Part shown: in pieces, positions 55,065-64,000 of the stretch | How the letters are laid out: each line of letters opens with the position of its first letter | How positions within the stretch are numbered: the stretch's first letter is position 1 | Origin: Kluyvera georgiana ATCC 51603 | GTDB lineage: Bacteria; Pseudomonadota; Gammaproteobacteria; Enterobacterales; Enterobacteriaceae | Length of the DNA: 64,000 nt | Direction: 5' to 3' | Assembly (NCBI RefSeq): GCF_001654985.1 | Contig: NZ_LXEU01000049.1 | Span: forward strand, 62,001-126,000 | Program-made: the position numbers and the translations under genes | The notes under the pieces: model-generated | The model's database searches: none | What the model was told of the DNA's origin: nothing | What the model saw: only the letters and a program-made list of their open reading frames with translations

Positions 55065-55586
55065 ATGAACACTCACGCTATTGGCGACATTATTCTCTGC
55101 GAAGCGGCAATTGCCGAAGGTGTGCGCAACGTTGCTGCGCGACTCAATCAAGATTATACCGATGCCGTCGTGATTACCGTGGTGCCCGGCGGGATCCTCT
55201 ACACGGCGGATCTGACCAGGCAACTCAATTTCGACATTAATATGGATTATATCTCCTGCCCGCACACGCCCGGCGAACGCCACAATAACTCCTCAATTGT
55301 TTATCACCAGAATATTGCGATTGCGAACCGTCACGTCATTCTTATTGATGATGCCATTGAGTCCGGGGGCACTATGAAGCGCCTGGTTGAGTTACTCCAG
55401 AACAATTTTCACCCCGCCTCCGTGGCCGTGGCCGTCCTGTTTGTCAAACCGGGCCGCGTCAGTATTCCGGCAAAATTGTACTATGCCTATGAAATGGAAA
55501 ATGACGATCTGCTGGTGGGCTATGGGATGCCATGGGAAGATAAATATCGCAACCGGCCGAATGTGGCAAAACTCATTACTAAATAA
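55065..55586 (+). CDS. Phosphoribosyltransferase-family protein (Hpt-like)
   Basis: A 173-aa type I phosphoribosyltransferase. The PRPP motif VILIDDAIESGGTMKRLVELL (~96-116) has the two acidic residues, and TVVPGGILYTADLTRQL is the flexible-loop region of hypoxanthine transferases. It likely makes a nucleotide from a base and PRPP. ATG 55065 has GGAAG 6 nt upstream; ATG 55053 is possible. Its location just before add (adenosine to inosine) suggests purine salvage, but base specificity is not proven by sequence. Confidence 0.8.
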   Translation: MNTHAIGDIILCEAAIAEGVRNVAARLNQDYTDAVVITVVPGGILYTADLTRQLNFDINMDYISCPHTPGERHNNSSIVYHQNIAIANRHVILIDDAIESGGTMKRLVELLQNNFHPASVAVAVLFVKPGRVSIPAKLYYAYEMENDDLLVGYGMPWEDKYRNRPNVAKLITK

Positions 55587-55725
55587 AAGAGCTGCAGGGC
55601 ATTACCGTTCGAGAGGTTTGCCAATCATCAGACGACACAATAAACCAGGTAAATACCCTTATTATTTCGCAAATACCCTGTTACATGAGTTTTTTCGATA
55701 CTTTTAATCGGTTATAGCCCTATGG

Positions 55726-55731
55726 TATAAT
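55726..55731 (+). promoter_or_regulatory. -10 box of the add promoter
   Basis: Perfect TATAAT preceded by TATGG, 33 bp before the add start; the -35 is poor. It suggests add has its own promoter apart from the upstream phosphoribosyltransferase gene. Confidence 0.55.
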
Positions 55732-55764
55732 GTTTTGCACTTTAACTAAAATAAGGGTGCTGCC

Positions 55765-56766
55765 ATGATCGATACCAACCTGCCTTTAACTGACGTTCAC
55801 CGCCACCTTGACGGTAATATTCGCGCCCAAACCATCCTCGATCTCGGCCGCCAGTTTAATCTGTCGCTGCCTGCCTCTACGCTGGAAACCTTACTGCCAC
55901 ACGTGCAGGTCACCAGCAATGAACCGGATCTCGTGAGCTTCCTCAGCAAGCTTGACTGGGGGGTTAAGGTGCTGGCGTCCTTAGAAGCTTGCCGTCGCGT
56001 TGCTTATGAGAACGTAGAAGATGCGGCGCGCAATGGCCTGCACTACGTTGAGCTACGTTTTTCTCCGCGTTATATGGCGATGACCCACCACTTGCCGGTA
56101 GACGGCGTGGTCGAAGCGGTGATTGCCGGCGTAAAAGAAGGTTGCAAAGCCTTTAACGTTGAAGCGCGTCTGATTGGCATCATGAGCCGCACCTTCGGCG
56201 AAGCGGCCTGTGAAGAAGAGCTGAACGCGTTGCTGGCACACCGCGATGGTATTACCGCACTCGATCTGGCCGGTGACGAGCTCGGCTTCCCGGGCACTCT
56301 GTTCCTCGACCACTTCACTCGTGCCCGTGATGCCGGTTGGCACATCACAGTCCATGCCGGTGAAGCTGCCGGCCCGGAAAGTATCTGGCAGGCCATTCGT
56401 GAGCTTGGCGCGGAGCGTATTGGTCACGGCGTCAAAGCGGTTGAAGATCCTGCGTTGATGGATTTCCTTGCAGAGAAACGCATCGGCATCGAATCCTGCC
56501 TGACCTCCAATATTCAGACCAGTACCGTCGCATCGCTGGCGCAGCACCCGCTGAAAACCTTCCTGGAGCACGGCGTGCTGGCGAGCCTGAATACCGACGA
56601 CCCGGCCGTACAGGGGATCGATATTCAACACGAATATCACATCGCCGCCCCTGCAGCGGGATTAACTGCGGCGCAGATTCGCCAGGCGCAGATTAACGGT
56701 CTGGAAATGGCCTTCCTGTCGGCTAGCGAAAAGCAGGCGCTAATCGCCCGCGTACAACGCGGATAA
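55765..56766 (+). CDS. add: Adenosine deaminase
   Basis: A 333-aa zinc enzyme converting adenosine and deoxyadenosine to inosine and deoxyinosine. Metal and catalytic residues are visible: [10 protein letters not shown] (His-x-His, ~9-18), HVHAGEA-like [12 protein letters not shown] (His, Glu), [12 protein letters not shown] (His) and LNTDDPAV (Asp pair). Same length as E. coli Add. The ribosome site AAGGGTGCTGCC precedes ATG. Confidence 0.97.
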   Translation: MIDTNLPLTDVHRHLDGNIRAQTILDLGRQFNLSLPASTLETLLPHVQVTSNEPDLVSFLSKLDWGVKVLASLEACRRVAYENVEDAARNGLHYVELRFSPRYMAMTHHLPVDGVVEAVIAGVKEGCKAFNVEARLIGIMSRTFGEAACEEELNALLAHRDGITALDLAGDELGFPGTLFLDHFTRARDAGWHITVHAGEAAGPESIWQAIRELGAERIGHGVKAVEDPALMDFLAEKRIGIESCLTSNIQTSTVASLAQHPLKTFLEHGVLASLNTDDPAVQGIDIQHEYHIAAPAAGLTAAQIRQAQINGLEMAFLSASEKQALIARVQRG

Positions 56767-56770
56767 AAGC

Positions 56771-56801
56771 CATCCCGGTAGCTTTCGCTACCGGGATTTT
56801 C
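56771..56801. terminator. Bidirectional terminator between add and ydgJ
   Basis: ATCCCGGTAGC and GCTACCGGGAT arms around TTTC, then TTTT. It lies between convergent genes. Confidence 0.88.
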
Positions 56802-56809
56802 CTGCCTCT

Positions 56810-57850
56810 TTATACCAGCGTCAGCGCGGCGCGATGCTTTGCGGATTCAATGCCCAGTTCGATCAACTCCATAATCTGAATGGCCTGACCTGCGGGGACC
56901 GGGTTGTCGCCAATACCGTTCAGCGCATCGCGAATGGCAGCGTAATATGCAGGGTAATTGCCCGGCAGTGTCAGCCAGCTCTCTTCTACCCGCTCTTCGC
57001 CTTCAACCGTGGTCAGAATGCCGTCGCGCATATCATAGCCCCAGTCGGCTTGTGGCAAGCGTTCGCCGTTTTTCAGGCGATCTTCCTGCGGGTCGAGACC
57101 AAATTTCACATAGCTGGCCTGGGTACCATGGACGATATAGCGTGCCGTTTCTGCAGCCGCCAGCAGCGTGGAGTGGAGCACGACGCGACGCTGCGGATAG
57201 GTCAGCACCGCATGGAAGTAATCCGTCGCCTGCGCGCCCGGACGCAGCTGGCCGAGATCGACATACAGGCTTTGCGGTAAGCCAAACAGGTTGACCGCCT
57301 GGTCCAGTAAATGCGGGCCTAAATCGTACCAGATGCCGCTACCCAGCCCAGCCTGTTCACGCCAGCGGGCGCGTACCTGCGGCCGATAGCGGTCGAAGTG
57401 TGATTCGAAATGGGTGATGTCGCCTAATTTGCCTTCATTAATCAGCGCCTTAACCGTCAGGAAGTCGCTGTCCCAGCGACGGTTGTGGAATACCGAAAGC
57501 AGTTTGCCCTGCTGTTTTGCCAGCGTGCCCAGCTCGCGTGCCTGTGACAGTGTCACGGTAAAGGGTTTATCGACCACCACGTTCTTCCCTGCTTCCAGCG
57601 CAGCTTTAGCCAGCGGGTAATGGGTATCGTTAGGCGTAGGAATGACAATCAGATCAATACTCGGATCGTTAAACAGCGCCTGGGGGTCGGACACCACGCT
57701 GACCGCTGGCCAGTCGGCATGCACCTTAGCGGCGTCACTGCTGGAGACAATCGCCAGTTCCATACCTGGCGTGGCGCCGATCAGCGGCGCATGAAATGTC
57801 TTACTGGCGTAGCCATAGCCCACCAGCCCTACGCGGATTGGGTCACTCAT
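56810..57850 (-). CDS. ydgJ: Gfo/Idh/MocA-family oxidoreductase YdgJ
   Basis: A 346-aa NAD(P)-dependent oxidoreductase. Rossmann start RVGLVGYGYASKTFHAPLI (~5-23), then the VVDKPFTVTLSQARELG (Lys of EKP-type motif, ~93-109), and the C-terminal GSGIWYDLGPHLLDQAV (catalytic His). Length equals E. coli YdgJ. The sugar or cyclitol substrate is not established. It faces blr across 236 bp. Confidence 0.95.
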   Translation of the reverse strand: MSDPIRVGLVGYGYASKTFHAPLIGATPGMELAIVSSSDAAKVHADWPAVSVVSDPQALFNDPSIDLIVIPTPNDTHYPLAKAALEAGKNVVVDKPFTVTLSQARELGTLAKQQGKLLSVFHNRRWDSDFLTVKALINEGKLGDITHFESHFDRYRPQVRARWREQAGLGSGIWYDLGPHLLDQAVNLFGLPQSLYVDLGQLRPGAQATDYFHAVLTYPQRRVVLHSTLLAAAETARYIVHGTQASYVKFGLDPQEDRLKNGERLPQADWGYDMRDGILTTVEGEERVEESWLTLPGNYPAYYAAIRDALNGIGDNPVPAGQAIQIMELIELGIESAKHRAALTLV

Positions 57851-58086
57851 ATTGCAGCCTCACTTCTGAAGAAACGGGATTCAACTAATTTTGTAATCGA
57901 TTTCTTATTTGACCTCATCTGATGATGCCGTACAACAGTTTAATAACATTATGGCCAGGCAAACGGTCGATTGTTGAAATATTAAGCATCCGTAGAATCG
58001 ATTCCGCTGAAAACTTGCGTTGTGGTGCGAGCGCGCTAAGATCTTGCTCTGGCATTATTTTATCAATGGATTGTTAGATAAATTTC

Positions 58087-58230
58087 ATGAATTCCGTATT
58101 GTCTCGTATTGTTGAACTGATTGGTTGGGTTATTCTGGGTTTTTCCGTTCTCCTGCTGTTTGTCGCGCATCACATCGACGACTATAAGTCGCCGGAACCC
58201 ACGACCACCGCATCACTGCAAAAAAAGTAA
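58087..58230 (+). CDS. blr: Small membrane protein Blr
   Basis: A 47-aa protein starting MNSVLSRIVELIGWVILGF with one transmembrane helix (~9-29) and a polar tail SPEPTTTASLQKK. It resembles E. coli Blr (MNRLIELTGWIVLVVS..., 41 aa), which interacts with the divisome and affects beta-lactam tolerance. The location beside ydgJ and before cnu agrees. It is below the usual ORF-length cut-off. Confidence 0.85.
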   Translation: MNSVLSRIVELIGWVILGFSVLLLFVAHHIDDYKSPEPTTTASLQKK

Positions 58231-58266
58231 TTTCGACACGTTAAAAAAGTGATTCGGATCGCATCC

Positions 58267-59718
<1,452 letters not shown>

Positions 59719-59728
59719 CCCCTCCCTT

Positions 59729-59752
59729 TCAGGGCGTCAACCGACGCCCTGA
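59729..59752 (+). terminator. Hairpin after the GH1 gene
   Basis: TCAGGGCGTC-AACC-GACGCCCTGA stem; no immediate T-run, but a T-rich stretch CTCTTTTTT follows 15 bp later. Probable terminator. Confidence 0.6.
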
Positions 59753-60002
59753 CTGCTTAAAAACGCCCTCTTTTTTGGGGTGAAATCAATAAGCACATTT
59801 TCTGTCATTGTAATTCATTCTTATTAGCCAAATAATCCGCAATATCCCACTGAGGTTGAGCGGCATACGCTGAACTCTCTATTAAAACGGATGTCAATAA
59901 ACACATTGGCTATAAATGCCGCATTAACCGTCTCGTTTTCGCCCTTTTGCCCGGAAGAAAACGGTGTACGGTGAGCTTTAACATTATAATGGATGCCCTC
60001 AA

Positions 60003-60218
60003 ATGACCGTTCTGGATTATTTATTAAAGTTCCGCAAAGTGAGTTCGCTGGACAATCTTGAAAAACTCTACGACCACCTGAACTATTCGCTGACCAACAC
60101 AGAAGAGCTTATCAATATGTATCGCGCGGCCGACCATCGCCGTGCTGAGCTGGTTTCTGGCGGTCGTTTGTACGATGTTGGACAGGTTCCCAAGAACGTT
60201 TGGCGTTTTGTGCAATAA
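60003..60218 (+). CDS. cnu: Cnu (YdgT), Hha-family nucleoid modulator
   Basis: A 71-aa protein that partners H-NS/StpA and binds near oriC in E. coli. The sequence [28 protein letters not shown] and [19 protein letters not shown] is that of the family. Through H-NS it helps silence horizontally acquired genes, of which several lie in this window. It precedes ydgK, as in E. coli. Confidence 0.96.
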   Translation: MTVLDYLLKFRKVSSLDNLEKLYDHLNYSLTNTEELINMYRAADHRRAELVSGGRLYDVGQVPKNVWRFVQ

Positions 60219-60302
60219 TAGTTTTTTCCTCAGCGCCAGTTGCTTATACTCCTCGACCTGTATTTCCCTTCTCATGACTGGCGCTGATTTTCAGGAGACA
60301 CA

Positions 60303-60743
60303 ATGTCAGATAATTCTGCAGAACGTATTGGCGGATGGCTACTTGGCCCATTAGCCTGGCTGCTTGTTCAGCTTTTAAGCATCACCGTCACGCTGGTGAA
60401 ATTTGGTTACGTCCTGCTTAATCCTCATACTCTGGCGCTGGTCAAAGAGATGGGCGGTAGCAATACCCTATTTCTTGGTCTGTCATTTCTGTCGTTTATT
60501 GCCATGTGGTATTACACGCTGTGGCTGACTATTGCTTTCTTCAAACGTCGTCGCAACGTGCCAAAACACTACATTATCTGGCTGATGATTGGCGTATTGC
60601 TGGCGGTCAAAGCTTTTGCGTTTTCACCTATCTCCGACGATCTGGCCGTGCGTCAGCTTCTGCTGCCCCTGCTGGCAGCCGCGCTGATTGTGCCTTATCT
60701 CAAGCGTTCTCAACGGGTTAAACGCACCTTTACCCGCGCGTAA
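60303..60743 (+). CDS. ydgK: Inner membrane protein YdgK (DUF2569)
   Basis: A 146-aa membrane protein with about four helices, starting MSDNSAERIGGWLLGPLAWLL, the DUF2569 hallmark (IGGWLxxxA). CAGGAGACACA precedes ATG. Function unknown. It lies upstream of the rsx operon, as in E. coli. Confidence 0.92.
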   Translation: MSDNSAERIGGWLLGPLAWLLVQLLSITVTLVKFGYVLLNPHTLALVKEMGGSNTLFLGLSFLSFIAMWYYTLWLTIAFFKRRRNVPKHYIIWLMIGVLLAVKAFAFSPISDDLAVRQLLLPLLAAALIVPYLKRSQRVKRTFTRA

Positions 60744-60820
60744 TAACCCCACAGTTAACCTGTTGTCGCTTGAGGCACTTTGTCAGATAATAGGTGGCTT
60801 TTTTTGTTACAGGTCGAATG

Positions 60821-61402
60821 ATGACTGACTATTTATTGCTCTTTATCGGTACAGTTCTGGTAAATAACTTCGTCCTGGTGAAGTTCCTTGGGCTGTGCCC
60901 GTTTATGGGCGTTTCCAAAAAACTGGAAACCGCTATGGGAATGGGGCTGGCGACAACCTTCGTGATGACGCTGGCATCTATTTGCGCCTGGCTTATCGAC
61001 ACCTGGATCCTCATCCCGCTGGATTTAGTCTACCTGCGCACGCTGGCCTTTATTCTGGTCATTGCTGTGGTCGTCCAGTTCACAGAAATGGTGGTACGTA
61101 AAACCAGCCCGGCGCTGTATCGTCTGCTGGGTATTTTCCTGCCGCTGATCACCACCAACTGCGCGGTGCTCGGCGTCGCGTTGCTGAACATCAACCTCGG
61201 CCACAATTTTCTGCAATCGGCGCTGTACGGTTTCTCCGCCGCCGTAGGCTTCTCGCTGGTGATGGTGCTCTTCGCTTCCATTCGCGAGCGCCTGGTCGTT
61301 TCCGACGTGCCCGCCCCTTTCCGCGGTAACGCCATCGCGTTAATTACCGCCGGTTTAATGTCGTTGGCCTTTATGGGCTTTAGTGGGTTGGTGAAGTTGT
61401 AA
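60821..61402 (+). CDS. rsxA: Rsx/Rnf complex membrane subunit RsxA
   Basis: A 193-aa inner-membrane protein with six helices ([30 protein letters not shown], Cys in GLCPF and TTNCAVLGV ligating an Fe-S cluster in Rnf homologues). Part of the Rsx electron-transfer complex that keeps SoxR reduced. ATG 60821 matches E. coli; an adjacent ATG at 60818 is possible. The stop overlaps the rsxB start (TAATG). Confidence 0.97.
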   Translation: MTDYLLLFIGTVLVNNFVLVKFLGLCPFMGVSKKLETAMGMGLATTFVMTLASICAWLIDTWILIPLDLVYLRTLAFILVIAVVVQFTEMVVRKTSPALYRLLGIFLPLITTNCAVLGVALLNINLGHNFLQSALYGFSAAVGFSLVMVLFASIRERLVVSDVPAPFRGNAIALITAGLMSLAFMGFSGLVKL

Positions 61403-61977
61403 TGATGACCTTCTGGATTGCTGTCGCTGCAATCAGCCTGTTAGGGCTGATTTTTGGCGTCATTCTCGGTTACGCCTCACGCCGTTTTGCCGTTGAGGAC
61501 GACCCGGTAGTCGAAAAAATTGATGAACTGCTGCCGCAAAGCCAGTGTGGCCAATGCGGCTACCCGGGCTGCCGTCCGTATGCTGAGGCGGTGAGTAACG
61601 GGGAGAAAATTAACTGCTGCGCGCCTGGCGGTGAAGCCGTCATGTTGAAAATCGCCGAGCTACTGAACGTCGACCCGCAGCCTATCGGCGGCGGTGAAGC
61701 TGTGGCAGAGCCGGTGCGTATGCTGGCGGTTATTGATGAAAATAACTGTATCGGCTGCACCAAGTGCATTCAGGCCTGCCCGGTGGATGCCATCATTGGT
61801 GCCACGCGCGCCATGCACACCGTGGTGAGCGACCTGTGTACCGGCTGCAATTTGTGTGTCGCCCCGTGCCCCACTCAGTGTATTGAATTACGCCCGGTAG
61901 AAACGACCACCGAAAGCTGGAAATGGGACCTGCACACGATCCCGGTACGAATTATTCCTGTGGAACACCATGCTTAA
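61402..61977 (+). CDS. rsxB: Rsx/Rnf complex iron-sulfur subunit RsxB
   Basis: A 191-aa protein with an N-terminal membrane anchor (~5-24), a [4Fe-4S] domain (CGQCGYPGC, then CCAPGG) and two ferredoxin-type clusters ([30 protein letters not shown]). It passes electrons within the Rsx complex. The ORF starts inside the rsxA stop and overlaps rsxC by 8 bp. An Asn-Cys-Cys (INCCAPGG) replaces the NRCAPGG of E. coli, adding a cysteine. Confidence 0.97.
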   Translation: MMTFWIAVAAISLLGLIFGVILGYASRRFAVEDDPVVEKIDELLPQSQCGQCGYPGCRPYAEAVSNGEKINCCAPGGEAVMLKIAELLNVDPQPIGGGEAVAEPVRMLAVIDENNCIGCTKCIQACPVDAIIGATRAMHTVVSDLCTGCNLCVAPCPTQCIELRPVETTTESWKWDLHTIPVRIIPVEHHA

Positions 61978-64000
61978 GCTATTCTCCGCCTTCAGAAAAG
62001 ACAAGATCTGGGATTTCGACGGGGGCATTCACCCGCCAGAGATGAAAACGCAATCTAACGGCACACCACTGCGCCAGATACCGCTTGCCCAGCGTTTTGT
62101 GATCCCTCTGAAGCAGCATATCGGCGCCGAAGGCGAACTGTGCGTTCAGCCTGGCGATCGCGTCCTGCGCGGCCAGCCGCTGACCCGCGGTTGGGGTCGG
62201 ATGCTGCCCGTTCATGCGCCAACCTCAGGTACGGTTGTCGCCATTGAACCACATGCGACGGCGCATCCTTCTGCGCTGCCGGAAATGAGCGTCATCATTG
62301 ATGCCGACGGTGAAGACCGGTGGATAACCCGCGACGGCTGGCATGATTACAAAAATCACAGCCGCGAAGCGTTGATTGAACGTATTCACCAGTTTGGCGT
62401 GGCTGGTTTAGGCGGCGCGGGCTTCCCGACCGGTACTAAACTGCGTGGTGGTGGCGATAAGATTGAGACGTTAATCATCAACGCCGCCGAATGCGAGCCG
62501 TACATTACGGCTGACGATCGCCTGATGCAGGACTGCGCTGCGCAGATCGTCGAAGGTATCCAGATTCTGGCGCACATTTTGCAGCCGCAGCAGGTGCTGA
62601 TTGGCATCGAAGATAACAAGCCGCAGGCTATCTCAATGATGCGCGCAGTGCTTGCAGGCTGCCACGGCATAAGTTTGCGCGTCATTCCAACCAAATACCC
62701 CTCCGGCGGCGCGAAACAGCTGACGCAGATTTTGACCGGTAAGCAGGTGCCGCACGGTGGACGTTCTTCCGATATTGGCATCCTGATGCAAAACGTCGGG
62801 ACGGCCTACGCGGTGAAGCGTGCAGTGATCGACGGCGAGCCGCTGACCGAACGCGTGGTAACGCTGACCGGCGAATCGGTTTCGCTGCCGGGCAACGTCT
62901 GGGCGCGTCTCGGTACGCCGGTCAAACACCTGCTGAGCCACGCGGGATTCTGCCCGACCAGCGATCAGATGGTGATTATGGGCGGCCCGCTGATGGGCTT
63001 TACTCTGCCCTGGCTCGACGTTCCGGTGGTGAAAATCACCAACTGTCTGCTGGCCCCGTCGGCTGCGGAAATGGGCGAACCCGAAGAGGAAAAAGGTTGT
63101 ATCCGCTGTAGTGCCTGTGCTGACGCCTGCCCGGCGGACCTCCTGCCGCAGCAGCTTTACTGGTTCAGCAAAGGTCAGCAGCACGATAAGGCCACCGCCC
63201 ATAATCTGTCAGACTGCATCGAGTGCGGCGCCTGCGCATGGGTGTGTCCGAGCAGTATTCCGCTGGTGCAGTATTTCCGTCAGGAAAAGGCGGAAATCAA
63301 CGCCATCCGCCAGGAAGAACAGCGCGCCGCCGAAGCGAAAGCCCGTTTCGAAGCGCGCCAACAGCGACTTGAACGTGAGAAAGTCGCCCACGAAGAACGC
63401 CATAAAAAAGCGGCCGTGCAGCCGACCGTCAGGGACCAGGACGCTATTCATGCCGCCCTGGCGCGAGTGCGTGAAAAACAGCAGCAGGCAACGCAGCCGA
63501 TTGTCATTCAATCCGGCTCACTGCCGGATAACAGCGCTGTTACTGCCGGGCGCGAAGCGCGTAAAGCGCAGGCTCGCGCAGCGCAGGCGGAGAAACGTCA
63601 AAGCGCTAATGATGTCATCGATCCACGCAAAGCCGCCGTCGAGGCGGCGATTGCACGAGCAAAAGCCCGTAAAGCTGAAACGCAGCCAGAAGTCGATGTG
63701 ACAGAGGCCAGCAGCGACCCGCGTAAAGCGGCGGTTGAAGCAGCCATCGCCCGTGCCAAAGCACGAAAAGCGGCGCAGTCAGCGGACACCGTACCGGTTG
63801 TCAGCGAGAGCGACACCGTTGACCCGCGTAAAGCCGCGGTTGAAGCTGCCATCGCGCGCGCCAAAGCGCGCAAAGCGGCACAATCAGCGGACACCGTGCC
63901 GGTTGTCAGCGAGAGCGACACCGTTGACCCGCGTAAAGCCGCGGTTGAAGCTGCCATCACGCGCGCCAAAGCACGAAAAGCAAAGCAGTCAGTGGACACG
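61970..64000 (+). CDS. rsxC: Rsx/Rnf complex subunit RsxC, 3' end outside window
   Basis: About 677 residues are present. Residues ~1-360 form the NADH/FMN-binding RnfC core ([38 protein letters not shown]). Two ferredoxin clusters follow ([15 protein letters not shown] ~371-385; [13 protein letters not shown] ~412-424). Then comes a charged Ala/Lys/Arg/Glu coiled tail with tandem repeats, open at the right edge. It starts inside rsxB. The soluble NADH-oxidising subunit of the complex. Confidence 0.96.
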   Translation, partial: MLKLFSAFRKDKIWDFDGGIHPPEMKTQSNGTPLRQIPLAQRFVIPLKQHIGAEGELCVQPGDRVLRGQPLTRGWGRMLPVHAPTSGTVVAIEPHATAHPSALPEMSVIIDADGEDRWITRDGWHDYKNHSREALIERIHQFGVAGLGGAGFPTGTKLRGGGDKIETLIINAAECEPYITADDRLMQDCAAQIVEGIQILAHILQPQQVLIGIEDNKPQAISMMRAVLAGCHGISLRVIPTKYPSGGAKQLTQILTGKQVPHGGRSSDIGILMQNVGTAYAVKRAVIDGEPLTERVVTLTGESVSLPGNVWARLGTPVKHLLSHAGFCPTSDQMVIMGGPLMGFTLPWLDVPVVKITNCLLAPSAAEMGEPEEEKGCIRCSACADACPADLLPQQLYWFSKGQQHDKATAHNLSDCIECGACAWVCPSSIPLVQYFRQEKAEINAIRQEEQRAAEAKARFEARQQRLEREKVAHEERHKKAAVQPTVRDQDAIHAALARVREKQQQATQPIVIQSGSLPDNSAVTAGREARKAQARAAQAEKRQSANDVIDPRKAAVEAAIARAKARKAETQPEVDVTEASSDPRKAAVEAAIARAKARKAAQSADTVPVVSESDTVDPRKAAVEAAIARAKARKAAQSADTVPVVSESDTVDPRKAAVEAAITRAKARKAKQSVDT
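63620..64000 (+). repeat. Tandem repeats in the RsxC tail
   Basis: Units beginning [11 protein letters not shown] start at 63620, 63716, 63821 and 63926, i.e. 96, 105 and 105 bp apart. The 105-bp units (35 residues) are nearly identical at DNA level, including [14 protein letters not shown], which points to recent duplication. The array runs off the window. Confidence 0.92.

Noticed and set aside
63620..64000. CRISPR-like spacing of repeats
   Set aside because: Repeats are in-frame protein repeats of RsxC with near-identical full units and no variable spacers.

Overview
The window is chromosomal DNA of an enteric gammaproteobacterium (Enterobacteriaceae; Enterobacter/Leclercia/Kluyvera/Citrobacter-like). 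Backbone genes are close to E. coli and Salmonella proteins remembered by sequence (fnr, ogt, uspE, pntAB, ydgH, ydgI/arcD, folM, ydgC, rstA, rstB, tus, fumC, fumA, manA, ydgA, add, ydgJ, blr, cnu, ydgK, rsxABC). A Tus-binding Ter site just upstream of tus places it in the replication-terminus region. The genus cannot be fixed from sequence alone.

Layout. 1-3.1 kb: XRE regulator fragment divergent from mnaT-ydcZ, then ydcY and an orphan DppA-like binding protein. 3.4-9.8 kb: srfABC. 9.9-12.7 kb: aldehyde dehydrogenase and a PemB-like pectinesterase lipoprotein. 12.8-14.7 kb: a tightly packed RidA / PAS-HTH / PhzF / tiny membrane ORF unit. 14.8-20.8 kb: a beta-ketoadipate unit pcaI-J-F-B-D-C, divergent from pcaR, with three copies of a PcaR-like 15-mer between pcaI and pcaR. 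20.8-25.5 kb: smrA, an McaS-type sRNA, ogt, fnr, a CigR/RcnB-like exported protein, uspE and a 62-aa protein. 25.6-32.7 kb: pntAB, ydgH, arcD, folM, ydgC. 32.7-39.8 kb: an Ldr-type toxin-like ORF, rstA, a 4.8-kb block lying between rstA and rstB (isochorismatase-fold hydrolase, broken phzF, GGDEF-EAL protein, molybdopterin-fold periplasmic protein), then rstB. 39.8-46.9 kb: Ter, tus, fumC, fumA, manA, ydgA. 46.9-55.6 kb: malI lacking its DNA-binding domain, fused by an apparent deletion to the last ~30 codons of a spore-coat-U pilin, followed by the chaperone, usher and tip genes of an archaic (Csu-type) pilus, a nucleotidyltransferase-fold protein, a broken HNH endonuclease and a DeoR / unknown / phosphoribosyltransferase group. 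55.7-64 kb: add, ydgJ, blr, a GH1 beta-glucosidase behind a perfect LacI-type operator, cnu, ydgK and rsxA-B-C (rsxC runs off the right edge).

How the genes work together. pcaIJFBDC would convert carboxymuconate to succinyl-CoA and acetyl-CoA under PcaR; no ring-cleavage pcaGH is in the window. add plus the Hpt-like transferase could take adenosine to IMP. Rsx proteins form a membrane electron-transfer complex. Decay is concentrated in accessory blocks: phzF (frameshift and stop), HNH gene (stop), malI (5' loss) and pilin (5' loss and frameshift). No tRNA, rRNA, CRISPR array or insertion sequence was recognised.
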